Positions 9,039 through 20,049 of a stretch of 64,000 nt of DNA are shown one piece after another. The notes under the pieces are model-generated. The model made no database searches. It was not told where the DNA came from and was given only the letters and a program-made list of their open reading frames with translations. The translations under genes were made by a program, and so were the position numbers. Positions within the stretch are counted from its first letter, which is position 1. Every line of letters starts with the position of its first letter. The stretch is from Cedecea davisae DSM 4568 (GTDB taxonomy: Bacteria > Pseudomonadota > Gammaproteobacteria > Enterobacterales > Enterobacteriaceae). The stretch spans positions 96,014-160,013 of the forward strand of contig NZ_KE161030.1 of assembly GCF_000412335.2 (NCBI RefSeq), written 5' to 3'.

Positions 9039-9720
9039 TTTCCAGCTTAGCCTGCTGTGCCTGGCGGTGACGCTCATTTTCTATTTTGCCAACAAACGCC
9101 TTTACCGCCGTTTTCGCAAATTGCCGCTGATGCCGCTGGTTTTTACCCCGCTGCTGCTGGTGGCGATGCTGATTTTTGGGCATATCTCCTACAGCAATTA
9201 TATGGGGGAGGCGCACTGGCTGCTGTGGCTGCTGGGGCCTGCCACTATTGCCTTCGCGGTGCCGGTCTATGACAACCTCAGGGTGATTAAACGCCACTGG
9301 ATGTCGCTCACCGCAGGGGTGATGACTGCGATGGTTGTGGCGGTAACCAGCTCAATCTGGCTGGCGAGGCTGCTGACATTGCCGGACGACATTCAGCGCA
9401 GTCTTGCTGTGCGCTCTATTACCACGCCTTTTGCCCTTGCGGCGGCAAAACCCATTGGCGGAGAGCCAGAGCTGGTGGCGCTGTTTGTGGTCATCACCGG
9501 CGTATTTGGCATGGCGGTGGGAGACGTACTGTTTTTGCGCTTGTCGATTCGGGAAGGGATTGCTAAAGGTGCCGGGTTTGGCGCGGCCTCTCACGGGGCG
9601 GGAACCGCACGCTCTTACGAGCTTGGCCCTCAGGAAGGGGTGATTGCCAGCCTGGTGATGATGCTTTCCGGCGTGGTGACGGTGCTGGTTGCGCCGCTCG
9701 TTAGCCTGCTGATGTTTTAA
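9031..9720 (+). CDS. CidB/LrgB family membrane protein
   Basis: A 229-residue polytopic inner-membrane protein, partner of the preceding CidA/LrgA protein. The LrgB hallmark region is visible: LAVRSITTPFALAAAK, then GVFGMAVGDVL and GAASHGAGTARSYELG. It starts at ATG 9031 inside the end of the upstream gene. It resembles E. coli YohK in length and motif. It ends in a strong hairpin shared with the convergent actP operon. Confidence 0.88.
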   Translation: MTNFQLSLLCLAVTLIFYFANKRLYRRFRKLPLMPLVFTPLLLVAMLIFGHISYSNYMGEAHWLLWLLGPATIAFAVPVYDNLRVIKRHWMSLTAGVMTAMVVAVTSSIWLARLLTLPDDIQRSLAVRSITTPFALAAAKPIGGEPELVALFVVITGVFGMAVGDVLFLRLSIREGIAKGAGFGAASHGAGTARSYELGPQEGVIASLVMMLSGVVTVLVAPLVSLLMF

Positions 9721-9722
9721 CC

Positions 9723-9745
9723 TACCGGGGCGAGTTGCCCCGGTA
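9723..9745. terminator. Shared terminator hairpin between lrgB-like gene and actP
   Basis: A perfect 9-bp stem TACCGGGGC (9723-9731) with GCCCCGGTA (9737-9745), five-base loop, in the 37-base gap between two converging operons. T runs are poor on both sides, so efficiency is uncertain. Confidence 0.6.
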
Positions 9746-9757
9746 AGCGCTTACTTA

Positions 9758-11718
<1,961 letters not shown>

Positions 11719-11755
11719 CACAGAGTCTCCAGAGGTAAGGTAGGTAATTATTATT

Positions 11756-11789
11756 CCCTCTCCCTGAGCGGGAGAGGGTTAGGGTGGGG
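11756..11789. repeat. Dispersed hairpin repeat, copy 1 (between acs and yjcH)
   Basis: CCCTCTCCC and GGGAGAGGG pair around a TGAGC loop and are followed by TTAGGGTGGGG. It lies inside the acs-yjcH-actP transcript, where it could stabilise acs mRNA or dampen the distal genes. Confidence 0.75.
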
Positions 11790-11791
11790 CG

Positions 11792-13750
11792 TTATGAAGG
11801 CATGGTTAAAGCCTGTTTTTCTTCCAGCAGTTTCTCGACCACGCCAGGATCGGCGAGGGTTGAGGTGTCTCCCAAATTGCTGGTATCGCCGGAGGCAATT
11901 TTGCGCAGAATGCGGCGCATTATCTTGCCGGAGCGGGTTTTCGGCAGCGAGTCGGTCCAGTGCAGTACGTCCGGCGTGGCAAGCGGGCCAATCTCTTTGC
12001 GAACCCAGTTGCGTACTTCGGTATACAGCTCCGGCGTCGGCTCCTCACCGTGGTTTAGCGTGACGTAGGCGTAAATCGCCTGGCCTTTAATGTTATGCGG
12101 GATGCCAACAACGGCGGCTTCAGCAATTTTAGGGTGCGAAACCAGGGCAGATTCGATTTCTGCAGTGCCCAGGCGATGCCCCGAAACGTTGAGCACGTCA
12201 TCCACGCGGCCGGTTATCCAGTAATAACCGTCTTCGTCGCGGCGTGCGCCATCTCCGCTGAAATACATATTTTTGAAGGTGGAGAAGTAGGTCTGCTCGA
12301 AGCGCTCATGATCGCCAAACAGCGTGCGGGCCTGGCCCGGCCAGGAGTCGGTAATCGCCAGGTTGCCTTCGGTCGCACCCGGCAGCGGGTTGCCTTCGTT
12401 ATCCACCAGAGCAGGTTGAACGCCAAAGAATGGCTGGGTCGCGGAACCGGCTTTCAGCTCGGTCGCGCCCGGCAGCGGGGTAATCATGAAGCCGCCGGTT
12501 TCCGTCTGCCACCAGGTGTCCATCACCGGGCATTTTTCATTGCCGATATGCTTCCAGTACCACTCCCAGGCTTCCGGGTTAATCGGCTCGCCTACCGAGC
12601 CAAGAATGCGCAGCGAGGAACGGTCGGTGCCTTCGGTTGCTTTATCACCCTCGGCCATCAGGGCACGGATAGCCGTTGGCGCGGTGTAGAGAATATTCAC
12701 TTTGTGTTTGTCTACCACCTGGGCCATGCGGTTTGGCTTCGGCCAGTTTGGCACGCCTTCAAACATCAGCGTAATTGCGCCGCAGGCCAGCGGGCCATAA
12801 AGCAGGTAGCTGTGCCCGGTGACCCAGCCCACGTCGGCGGTACACCAGTAAACATCGCCCGGATGGTAGTCAAAAACGTATTTGAAGGTGGTTGCGGCGT
12901 AAACCAGATAGCCGCCGGTGGTGTGCAGTACGCCTTTTGGTTTACCTGTGGAGCCGGAGGTGTAGAGAATGAACAGCGGATCTTCGGCATTCATCTCCAC
13001 CGGCTGATGCTGGTCGCTGGCGTTGGCGACCAGGTCGCTCCACCACAGGTCGCGATCCTGGTGCCAGTCAACTTTGCCGCCGGTACGTTTCAGGACCACA
13101 ACGTGCTCAACGGTTTTGACGTTTGGATTTTTCAGCGCGTCGTCGACGTTCTTTTTCAGCGGGATGGAACGCCCCGCGCGAACACCTTCGTCGGCGGTGA
13201 TAACCAGCTTCGAGCTTGAGTCGATAATACGCCCGGCAACCGCTTCAGGTGAGAAACCGCCGAAGATAACGGAATGCACCGCACCAATACGCGCGCAGGC
13301 CAGCATTGCTACGGCTGCCTCAGGCACCATTGGCATGTAGATAGCAACGACGTCACCCTTTTTAATCCCCAGATCTACCAAAGTGTTGGCAAAACGGCAG
13401 ACATCGCGATGTAGCTCGCGATAGGTGATGTTTTTACTCTGAGTTGCGTCATCACCTTCCCAGATAATTGCAGTTTGATCGCCTCGTTCTTCCAGGTGTC
13501 TGTCGAGGCAGTTCGCCGCTAAATTGAGCGAACCATCCTCATACCACTTGATAGAGATGTTTCCCGGCGCGAAAGAGGTGTTTTTCACCTTTTTGTAGGG
13601 CTTTATCCAGTCGAGTATTTTGCCCTGCTGGCCCCAGAATTCATCAGGCTCCTGTATCGACTGCTGATACAGCTTTTTGTACTGCTCCGGATTTATCAGG
13701 CAACGGTCCGCAATGTTTGCGGGAATAGCATGTTTGTGTACTTGGCTCAT
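11792..13750 (-). CDS. acs: Acetyl-CoA synthetase Acs
   Basis: AMP-forming acetate-CoA ligase of 652 residues: acetate + ATP + CoA gives acetyl-CoA, the high-affinity route of acetate assimilation. The adenylate loop [11 protein letters not shown] is near residue 265, the hinge region [20 protein letters not shown] is in the C-terminal part, and the acetylation-regulated lysine is K609 in [13 protein letters not shown]. Length is identical to E. coli. The ribosome site AAAGGAG lies before ATG 13750. Regulation by CRP is known in E. coli; I see a half-site GCGTGATCTG near 13840-13850 but no full palindrome. Confidence 0.97.
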   Translation of the reverse strand: MSQVHKHAIPANIADRCLINPEQYKKLYQQSIQEPDEFWGQQGKILDWIKPYKKVKNTSFAPGNISIKWYEDGSLNLAANCLDRHLEERGDQTAIIWEGDDATQSKNITYRELHRDVCRFANTLVDLGIKKGDVVAIYMPMVPEAAVAMLACARIGAVHSVIFGGFSPEAVAGRIIDSSSKLVITADEGVRAGRSIPLKKNVDDALKNPNVKTVEHVVVLKRTGGKVDWHQDRDLWWSDLVANASDQHQPVEMNAEDPLFILYTSGSTGKPKGVLHTTGGYLVYAATTFKYVFDYHPGDVYWCTADVGWVTGHSYLLYGPLACGAITLMFEGVPNWPKPNRMAQVVDKHKVNILYTAPTAIRALMAEGDKATEGTDRSSLRILGSVGEPINPEAWEWYWKHIGNEKCPVMDTWWQTETGGFMITPLPGATELKAGSATQPFFGVQPALVDNEGNPLPGATEGNLAITDSWPGQARTLFGDHERFEQTYFSTFKNMYFSGDGARRDEDGYYWITGRVDDVLNVSGHRLGTAEIESALVSHPKIAEAAVVGIPHNIKGQAIYAYVTLNHGEEPTPELYTEVRNWVRKEIGPLATPDVLHWTDSLPKTRSGKIMRRILRKIASGDTSNLGDTSTLADPGVVEKLLEEKQALTMPS

Positions 13751-14175
13751 GGCTTTTTTTCTCCTTTATGATGTTAATAATATGTCACACAAACGTTAAT
13801 TGTAGGGGTATTGGCAGCTTTGTTTACTTTTTGGGCGGCAGATCACGCATTAAAATTATTGCGTAAAAAATGTTCAAACGGATGAATCGTAAGAAATAAT
13901 TGCTTTTGATGATTATTGCGAAAATTGATAGTAAAACTTTTTCCATAACAATAAGTTATGACAATAAGCTCGATGAAAATCCTGTTTGTGTAAAGAATGT
14001 TAGTGTATAGCTCTGAAAATGAATGGTTGCATAGCATGCTATCGGGATGATACTGATACCGAGCTTTAAAAAACCCCACGTAACACCTGACGTTTGTCAT
14101 ACCCCCTTTCAGTTTGTGACGTTCTCCTTGGTCAACAGCATGGGAATGGCGCTTTTTTGAGGAACTGTAGTCGTT
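13751..14175. other. acs-gltP intergenic region; nrf operon absent
   Basis: 425 bases between the divergent acs and gltP. In E. coli K-12 the nrfABCDEFG nitrite reductase operon lies here. No remnant of it is recognisable. The region is AT-rich at 13855-14000 and holds the 12-bp palindrome ATAGCATGCTAT (14031-14042). It must contain both promoters. Confidence 0.7.
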
Positions 14176-15489
14176 ATGAAAAACTTTAAAATCAGCCTGG
14201 CCTGGCAAATTTTGCTCGCGCTGGTGTTGGGCATTATTCTAGGAAGTTTTCTTCATTATCAAAGTGATAGCCGAGAGTGGCTGGTTGCTAACCTGCTGTC
14301 ACCGGCGGGTGATATCTTCATTCACCTGATCAAAATGATCGTCGTGCCGATTGTTATTTCTACCCTGGTGGTAGGTATCGCAGGCGTTGGCGACGCAAAA
14401 CAGCTTGGCCGAATTGGGGCGAAGACCATCATTTATTTCGAAGTGATCACGACGGTTGCCATCATTCTGGGCATTACGCTTGCGAATGTGTTCCAGCCGG
14501 GTCACGGCATTGATATGTCGCAGCTTGCTACCGTGGATATTTCGAAATACCAGAGCACCGCCCAGGATGTTCAAAGCCACGCTCACGGCCTGATGGGCAC
14601 CATTTTGTCTCTGGTGCCGACCAATATCATCGCCTCGATGGCGAAGGGTGAAATGCTGCCGATAATCTTCTTCTCGGTGCTGTTTGGTCTGGGGCTGTCA
14701 TCGCTACCGGCGACCCACCGCGAACCGCTGGTCACGGTGTTCCGCTCTATTTCCGAAACCATGTTTAAAGTCACGCATATGGTGATGCGCTATGCGCCGG
14801 TCGGCGTTTTTGCGCTGATTTCCGTTACCGTGGCGAACTTTGGGTTCGCTTCGCTCTGGCCTCTGCTGAAGCTGGTGGTGCTGGTTTATGTCGCCATCAT
14901 CTTCTTCGCGTTTGTGATACTGGGTGCGGTGGCGCGTCTCTGCGGGCTGAAAATTACTATCCTGATGCGCATTCTGAAGGATGAGTTGATTCTGGCTTAC
15001 TCAACCGCCAGCTCGGAAAGCGTACTGCCTCGCATTATTGAGAAGATGGAAGCCTATGGCGCTCCGGCGTCGATAACGAGTTTTGTGGTGCCAACCGGCT
15101 ATTCGTTTAACCTCGACGGCTCAACGCTTTATCAGAGCATCGCGGCTATCTTTATCGCCCAGCTGTACGGCATTGAACTGTCGCTGTGGCAGGAGATAAT
15201 CCTGGTGCTGACGCTGATGGTGACTTCGAAAGGGATTGCTGGCGTACCGGGCGTTTCTTTTGTCGTGCTGCTGGCAACGCTTGGGAGCGTAGGTATTCCA
15301 TTGGAAGGGCTGGCGTTTATTGCCGGTGTTGACCGAATTCTCGACATGGCGCGTACCGCGCTGAACGTGGTCGGGAATGCGCTGGCGGTGCTGGTTATTG
15401 CTAAATGGGAACACAAGTTCGACAGTAAAAAAGCCCGGGCCTATGAGCGCGAGCTTTTTGGTAAGTTTGACAGTAAAGCGAGCAGTTAA
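14176..15489 (+). CDS. gltP: Glutamate/aspartate:proton symporter GltP
   Basis: A 437-residue DAACS-family transporter of the inner membrane taking up L-glutamate and L-aspartate with protons. About eight helices plus the two re-entrant loops are recognisable: the serine-rich STASSESVLPR, the GYSFNLDGSTLYQ motif of TM7, and the MVTSKGIAGVPG hairpin. Length equals E. coli GltP. ATG 14176 is preceded by TTTGAGGAACTG. It is monocistronic, with a paired hairpin repeat immediately after the stop that could end the transcript. Confidence 0.96.
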   Translation: MKNFKISLAWQILLALVLGIILGSFLHYQSDSREWLVANLLSPAGDIFIHLIKMIVVPIVISTLVVGIAGVGDAKQLGRIGAKTIIYFEVITTVAIILGITLANVFQPGHGIDMSQLATVDISKYQSTAQDVQSHAHGLMGTILSLVPTNIIASMAKGEMLPIIFFSVLFGLGLSSLPATHREPLVTVFRSISETMFKVTHMVMRYAPVGVFALISVTVANFGFASLWPLLKLVVLVYVAIIFFAFVILGAVARLCGLKITILMRILKDELILAYSTASSESVLPRIIEKMEAYGAPASITSFVVPTGYSFNLDGSTLYQSIAAIFIAQLYGIELSLWQEIILVLTLMVTSKGIAGVPGVSFVVLLATLGSVGIPLEGLAFIAGVDRILDMARTALNVVGNALAVLVIAKWEHKFDSKKARAYERELFGKFDSKASS

Positions 15490-15495
15490 GTAAAA

Positions 15496-15587
15496 CCCCT
15501 CACCCCGGCCCTCTCCCCAAAGGGGCGAGGGAGGAAAACATGTTCTTTATCCCCTCTCCCCTATGGGGAGAGGGTTAGGGTGAGGGG
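15496..15587. repeat. Dispersed hairpin repeat, copy 2 (inverted pair after gltP)
   Basis: Two units in opposite orientation: 15496-15532 starting CCCCTCACCCCGG and 15551-15587 ending TTAGGGTGAGGGG. Each forms its own CCCTCTCCCC/GGGGAGAGGG-type hairpin, and the whole can fold into one larger stem. It fills the gap between convergent gltP and fdhF. Confidence 0.8.
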
Positions 15588-15592
15588 ATGTA

Positions 15593-17743
15593 TTATCCCC
15601 TCGCGCTCTCGCGCAGACGGGCCTTCAGTTTGCTGTACTCATCTATCACGTACTGCTCGGCGGCCTGCTGATCGGCAATCGGCTCAACGCGCACGGCGCA
15701 GTACTTGTACTCCGGCGTTTTGGTTATCGGGCTAAGGTTTTCCGCCACCAGTTCGTTACAGGCGCCAATCCACCATTGATAGGTCATATAAACGGCCCCT
15801 TTATTAGGGCGTTCACTGACCTCTGCACGGGTGATAACCCGACCTTTGCGCGAACTCACCCACACCAGCGCCTGATCCTCAATGCCCAGTCTTGCGGCAT
15901 CTTCAGCGTGGATTTGGGCGTATCCCGGTTCGTCCGCCAGCGCCGCCAGAGCCGCGCAGTTGCCGGTCATCGAACGGCAGGAGTAGTGGCCGACTTCGCG
16001 CACCGTAGAGAGCACCATCGGATATTCTTCGCTAACGCGATCGATAGGCGGAGCCCAGTCGCAGGTGAAGAACTGGCCCAGGCCGTTAGGGCGCTCGAAT
16101 TTGCTCTCATACAGATAAGAGGTTCCCTGATCCGCTTCGGACGTATCGCGGCACGGCCACTGGATGTAGCCCAGTTCGCCCATTTTCTCGTAGGTTGCGC
16201 CGTAGAAGTCCGGGCACAGGTGGCGCAGCTCATCCCAGATTTCCTGGGTGTTGCTATAGCTCATCGGGTAACCCATGCGGGTAGCGATTTCGCTGATAAT
16301 CTGCCAGTCCGTTTTCAGATCCCACTTCGGTTCAACCGCTTTGAAGAAGCGCTGGAAGCCGCGGTCGGCTGCGGTAAACACGCCTTCATGCTCGCCCCAT
16401 GAGGTTGACGGTAAAATAACGTCGGCCTCGGAGGCGGTTTTGGTCATGAAGATATCCTGCACAATCACCAGTTCCATGTCGGCAAAAGCCTGGCGCACGG
16501 CGGAAAGCTCGGCATCCGTTTGCAGCGGATCTTCGCCCATAATATAGGCGGCGCGAACTTCGCCGTGGGCGACCCTGTGCGGCATCTCGCTGATGCGGTA
16601 ACCGTTCTGTTCCGGCAGAGCATCCACTCCCCAGGCGGCGGCAAATTTGCTGCGCGTTTCCGGGTCTCTGACGTACTGGTTGCCGGGGTACATGTCCGGC
16701 AGTGCGCCCATGTCGCATGCGCCCTGAACGTTGTTCTGGCCGCGAACCGGGTTAACGCCAACGTTAGGCTTGCCGAGGTTACCGGTCATTAATGCCAGGC
16801 TTGTCAGCGAGCGGACGGTTTCCACGCCCTGGTAGAACTGGGTTACGCCCATGCCCCAAAGGATGGTGGCCGTTTTAGCTTTGGCGTACATACGCGCGGC
16901 AGCGCGAATGTCTGCGGCGCTGATGCCGGTTATCTCTTCTACCGACTCAGGCGTATAGCCTTCGACGATTTTGCAATACTCATCAAAACCTTCGGTACGT
17001 GAAGCGATAAAGGCGCTGTCGTAGAGCTTCTCTTCAATAATGACGTGGCCCATCGCGTTGAGCAGCGCAATATTAGAGCCGTTCCGCAAGCGTAAATGCA
17101 TATCGGCGATGCGCGAAGTTTCGATTTTTCGCGGATCGACAACGATAATCTGCGCCCCTTTCTGCTTCGCCTTAATCACACGATTGGCGACGATAGGGTG
17201 TGAAACTGCCGGGTTATACCCGAATACAAAGACTAAATCCGTATCCTCAATCTCGACGATTGAGTTACTCATCGCGCCATTTCCGACCGACTGGTGCAGA
17301 CCTGCAACCGAAGGGCCGTGTCAGACACGTGCGCAGCAATCGACGTTATTGGTTCCAATAACGGCGCGCGCAAATTTTTGCATTACATAGTTGGTTTCAT
17401 TCCCGGTGCCGCGTGACGAACCGGTCGTCTGGATGGCATTTGGGCCGTATTTTGCTTTGATTGCGCTCAGGCGTGAGCTGACGTAATCCAGGGCTTCATC
17501 CCAGGAAACGGCTTCCAGCTTGCCGCCGCGCTCGCGGCGAATCATAGGTGTTTTAAGGCGCGGAGTAAGAATTTTGGTGTCAGTGATAAAATCCCAACCG
17601 TAATAGCCTTTCAGGCACAGGTCTCCCCGGTTAGTTTTTCCCTGAGCGCCTTCCGCCCTGACGATTTTGCCGTTATCCACCACCAGGTTTATTTTGCAAC
17701 CCGAGGCGCAATAGGGGCAAACCGTGACGACTTTTTCCATCAT
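15593..17743 (-). CDS. fdhF: Formate dehydrogenase H, selenocysteine-containing (FdhF)
   Basis: Catalytic subunit of the formate hydrogenlyase complex: oxidises formate to CO2 using molybdenum bis-MGD, selenocysteine and one [4Fe-4S] cluster. The frame is interrupted by a TGA at 17321-17323 (codon 141, after NVDCCARV) and continues without a shift into HGPSVAGLHQSVGNGAMSN, exactly as at Sec140 of E. coli, so this is one gene of 716 residues including Sec. Cluster ligands are C9, C12, C16 and C43. One extra residue at the N-terminus relative to E. coli explains the numbering. A bacterial SECIS hairpin follows the UGA, and a -24/-12 promoter lies upstream. Confidence 0.97.
17286..17323 (-). promoter_or_regulatory. 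fdhF SECIS element (UGA plus downstream hairpin)
   Basis: On the minus strand the UGA (17321-17323) is followed 11 bases later by GGTTGCAGGTCTGCACC (17293-17309), which folds as the SelB-binding apical stem with bulged U and AGGUCU loop known from E. coli fdhF. Directs selenocysteine insertion. Confidence 0.93.
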
Positions 17744-17811
17744 GTTGCTCCAGTCAGTGCTGTAATTTGAGTACGACGACGGGAACGCCGTCGCATCCGT
17801 GCACCTCTGAA

Positions 17812-17827
17812 TGCATTATCTATGCCA
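17812..17827 (-). promoter_or_regulatory. Sigma-54 promoter of fdhF
   Basis: Minus-strand TGGCATAGATAATGCA has the required GG-N10-GC spacing of a -24/-12 element, placing the start near 17801, about 60 bases before the ATG. A palindrome CGTCA-GAAA-TGACG at 17899-17912, about 100 bases upstream of the start, is a candidate FhlA activator site; that part is less sure. Confidence 0.8.
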
Positions 17828-18032
17828 CAACAAGTAAAGGGCTATTGGGCGGCTGTTTCGGGGCCGATGGGTTAAAAATATGACGAAAGCAGGCTCGTCG
17901 TCAGAAATGACGTGTCGAAACCCCCGGCATTTGTGACAGTGATAGAAATTTCCACATGCGTCTGTGTTATTTCTCCGGCGCGCAATCAACAATCGCTCAC
18001 ACTTAGAAGAACGCTCACCTCCGGAGAAAATA

Positions 18033-18767
18033 ATGAAACCTGCAATCCTGGTGGTGGATGACGATACGGCCATCTGCGACGTACTGCGCGACGTGCTTAA
18101 TGAGCACGTTTTTGATGTGCTGGTGTGCCACACCGGAAACGAGGCCGTGGAAGCCGTTGCCGGGCAGCCTGCCATCGCGCTTATCCTGCTGGATATGATG
18201 CTGCCGGACACCAACGGTCTGCTGGTGCTCCAGCAGGTACAAAAACTGCGTCCGGCGCTGCCGGTCGTGATGCTTACCGGTATGGGAAGCGAGTCGGATG
18301 TGGTGGTAGGGCTGGAAATGGGCGCGGACGACTACATCGCAAAACCGTTTAATGCCCGCGTGGTGGTTGCCCGTGTAAAAGCGGTGCTCAGGCGCAGCGG
18401 GGCGCTGGCGCTGGAAAGCAGCGGCGCTAAAACCAGCGGCCTGCAATTTAACGGGTGGCGGCTGGACACCGGGCGCTGCCAGCTAATGAATGCTCAACAG
18501 CAGCAGGTTGATCTCACCCAGGGCGAATATGGGCTACTGCTGTCGCTGGTGCAGAACGCCCGCAAGGTACTTTCCAGGGAAAAACTGCTTGAGCTAACCC
18601 ATAGCGAAAGCCTTGAGGTGTTCGACCGAACCATTGATGTGTTGATTATGCGGCTGCGGCGCAAAATAGAGGTGAATCCTCACCAGCCCACGTTAATCCG
18701 CACAATACGCGGAGTCGGATATGTTTTTGCCGCCGACATTATTCATACAGAAAATAACTTAGCGTAA
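18033..18767 (+). CDS. OmpR-family response regulator
   Basis: A 244-residue two-component regulator. The receiver domain (residues 3-118) has the acidic pocket D9-D11, phosphoacceptor D54 in ILLDMMLPD and K104 in AKPF. The OmpR/PhoB winged-helix domain covers about 135-235, ending TLIRTIRGVGYVFA. ATG 18033 follows CCGGAGAAAATA. No kinase gene adjoins it; the only kinase in the window is the hybrid kinase at 23.9-26.4 kb, on the same strand across the minus-strand sugar operon. I infer that they form one signalling pair controlling that operon. A hairpin terminator follows. Confidence 0.9.
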   Translation: MKPAILVVDDDTAICDVLRDVLNEHVFDVLVCHTGNEAVEAVAGQPAIALILLDMMLPDTNGLLVLQQVQKLRPALPVVMLTGMGSESDVVVGLEMGADDYIAKPFNARVVVARVKAVLRRSGALALESSGAKTSGLQFNGWRLDTGRCQLMNAQQQQVDLTQGEYGLLLSLVQNARKVLSREKLLELTHSESLEVFDRTIDVLIMRLRRKIEVNPHQPTLIRTIRGVGYVFAADIIHTENNLA

Positions 18768-18807
18768 TAAGATGGGTGCTTAAGGCGTTCCCGTATTCCC
18801 GGCAGGT

Positions 18808-18832
18808 CGGGCGGAGAAAATAACTCCGCCCG
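18808..18832 (+). terminator. Terminator after the response regulator gene
   Basis: Perfect 9-bp stem CGGGCGGAG (18808-18816) with CTCCGCCCG (18824-18832), loop of seven, then GTTAGTCTT. It lies 40 bases after the stop and just before the hok stop on the other strand. Confidence 0.65.
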
Positions 18833-18839
18833 GTTAGTC

Positions 18840-18992
18840 TTACCGAATAGAGCAGGCAAGCTTGGCTATTATTTCCTGGTTGTCGTTTTTCATTTTCACT
18901 TCACAAAGATCGCTACGTGATAATAAAGTTAGCGCTATTAACGTTATACAAATAATTAACAGGCAGCCGAAAACCAGTTCTCTGTGCTTCAT
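18840..18992 (-). CDS. Hok/Gef-family membrane toxin
   Basis: A 50-residue protein beginning MKHRELVFGCLLIICITLIA, with a single membrane helix (about residues 6-26) followed by the family block SRSDLCEVKM, matching HokC/Gef-type toxins (ICIT...TRKDLCEV). It depolarises the inner membrane when translated. AAGGAG lies nine bases before ATG 18992. The upstream leader has the folded target of a Sok antisense RNA. Chromosomal copies are often silent, but here the reading frame is intact and the antisense element looks preserved. Confidence 0.85.
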   Translation of the reverse strand: MKHRELVFGCLLIICITLIALTLLSRSDLCEVKMKNDNQEIIAKLACSIR

Positions 18993-19029
18993 GCCTTTTA
19001 CTCCTTGCTTTGCAGCGGGTAAGAGGCTA

Positions 19030-19093
19030 ACCTCAACTTGCTGGGTTGAGGGGTAGCCTCGGGTTAACGAAAGTTGCCCGGGGCTTTCTTTTA
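19030..19093 (+). ncRNA. Sok-type antisense RNA of the hok locus
   Basis: Plus-strand sequence through TAGCCTCGGGTTAACG to GCCCGGGGCTTTCTTTTA resembles the 3' part of SokC, which as I recall ends CCTCGGGTTGATGG...CGGGGCTTTTCT. It overlaps the hok leader, in which GAGGCTAACCTCAAC (19023-19037) and GTTGAGGGGTAGCCTC (19044-19059) form the stem expected of the Sok target. The 5' end is a guess. Confidence 0.65.
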
Positions 19094-19293
19094 TTCCCTC
19101 ACTGATATTACTTTGCTCAGGACCGAAAGCCCTAAGCACCCGCCTGCTAGTTTACTGTTATTCTTATTTAAATCGCAGATGTAATTTGTTTTGGTGAAAT
19201 TACATTTTTATGGAACAGAATTCGCAAAAAATAATTAACAGATAATTTAAATTAATCTATTTGCCAGTTTAACTCGCGACTTATTTAATTTCG

Positions 19294-19977
19294 TTAAATA
19301 AAGTGGCGATATTCATTGCAGAGTAATATTTCCGGCGGCTGGTCTTCGCTAAGTGAATTAAAGCGTTCGAGAGGCTCCAGAAAGCGGTTGTCGTGCTCGT
19401 CGTCGTTAACCATCGAAACCTCGCCGACCAGCACATCACCGTAGCCTGCCTCGCCCCAGAAACTGTGGTAAATCCCCGGCGGCAGGCTGATGCTTTCCCC
19501 CGGAGACAGGCGTAGCCGGCTGCCCGCGGCGTGCGTTTGGCTGCAACCGTCAATCACTACCGTGATATCCGACTCTTCGGGTTGTTCAAACGGGTCAGAA
19601 TTCCACAGTTCGACGATAAGATTTCCGCCGCCGCGGTTGATGATGTCTTCCTGCTTGCACCAGTGGAAATGCATCGGCGTAAGCTGATTCTCACGGACGT
19701 GCATCACCTTTTCGGCGTAGGGTTTGGCATAAGGAGATCCTTCAGGCGAGCCGTTGCGCAGGGTAAAAAGCGTGAGTCCCATGGTGAGAAAGTCGCTGCC
19801 GCCGAAGGCGGTGATGTCCCATCCCAGTTTCAGGTCGAAAACTTCCTGCCAGCAGAGAGGGTCGAGCTGTTGCCACTTTTGCGGCGTGAAGCTGGCAAAC
19901 GGAGGGAGCTGGATGTCGTGGCGCGCAAAAAATTGGCGGGTTTGAGTAAGAAACTGATTAACCTCGGAGCGTTTCAT
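19294..19977 (-). CDS. D-lyxose ketol-isomerase (cupin sugar isomerase)
   Basis: A 227-residue cupin enzyme interconverting D-lyxose and D-xylulose, with likely side activity on mannose/fructose. The metal ligands fall at H103, H105 and E110 (PMHFHWCKQE) and H171 (GIYHSFWG), the same positions I recall for the E. coli O157:H7 sugar isomerase. ATG 19977 follows GGGAGG at good spacing; the frame extends nine codons upstream without a ribosome site. It is the last gene of the operon ATPase-permease-binding protein-isomerase, 72 bases after the binding protein gene. Downstream kinase steps would need xylulokinase from elsewhere. Confidence 0.88.
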   Translation of the reverse strand: MKRSEVNQFLTQTRQFFARHDIQLPPFASFTPQKWQQLDPLCWQEVFDLKLGWDITAFGGSDFLTMGLTLFTLRNGSPEGSPYAKPYAEKVMHVRENQLTPMHFHWCKQEDIINRGGGNLIVELWNSDPFEQPEESDITVVIDGCSQTHAAGSRLRLSPGESISLPPGIYHSFWGEAGYGDVLVGEVSMVNDDEHDNRFLEPLERFNSLSEDQPPEILLCNEYRHFI

Positions 19978-19996
19978 CTGGCCTCCCTTTGATATG

Positions 19997-20033
19997 GCCC
20001 TCACCGCAAGCCTGGAATGGTTACGGTGAGGGC
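19997..20033. repeat. Intercistronic hairpin between binding protein and isomerase genes
   Basis: GCCCTCACCG (19997-20006) pairs perfectly with CGGTGAGGGC (20024-20033); GGGGTGAGGGG follows. It shares the CCCTCACC/GGTGAGGG part of the dispersed repeat but not its CCCTCTCCC part, so I call it a divergent member. It may set the isomerase level relative to the transporter. Confidence 0.6.
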
Positions 20034-20049
20034 AGGGGTGAGGGGAAAA

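Noticed and set aside
12095-13219. 374-codon open frame antisense to acs
   Set aside because: No homology pattern; explained by GC-rich codon use of acs on the opposite strand.
17321-17323. Apparent premature stop splitting formate dehydrogenase
   Set aside because: The UGA is the selenocysteine codon; the frame continues without shift and a SECIS hairpin follows.
18993-19139. 49-codon in-frame extension upstream of the hok start
   Set aside because: It covers the structured leader and Sok target; Hok starts at the AAGGAG-preceded ATG 18992.
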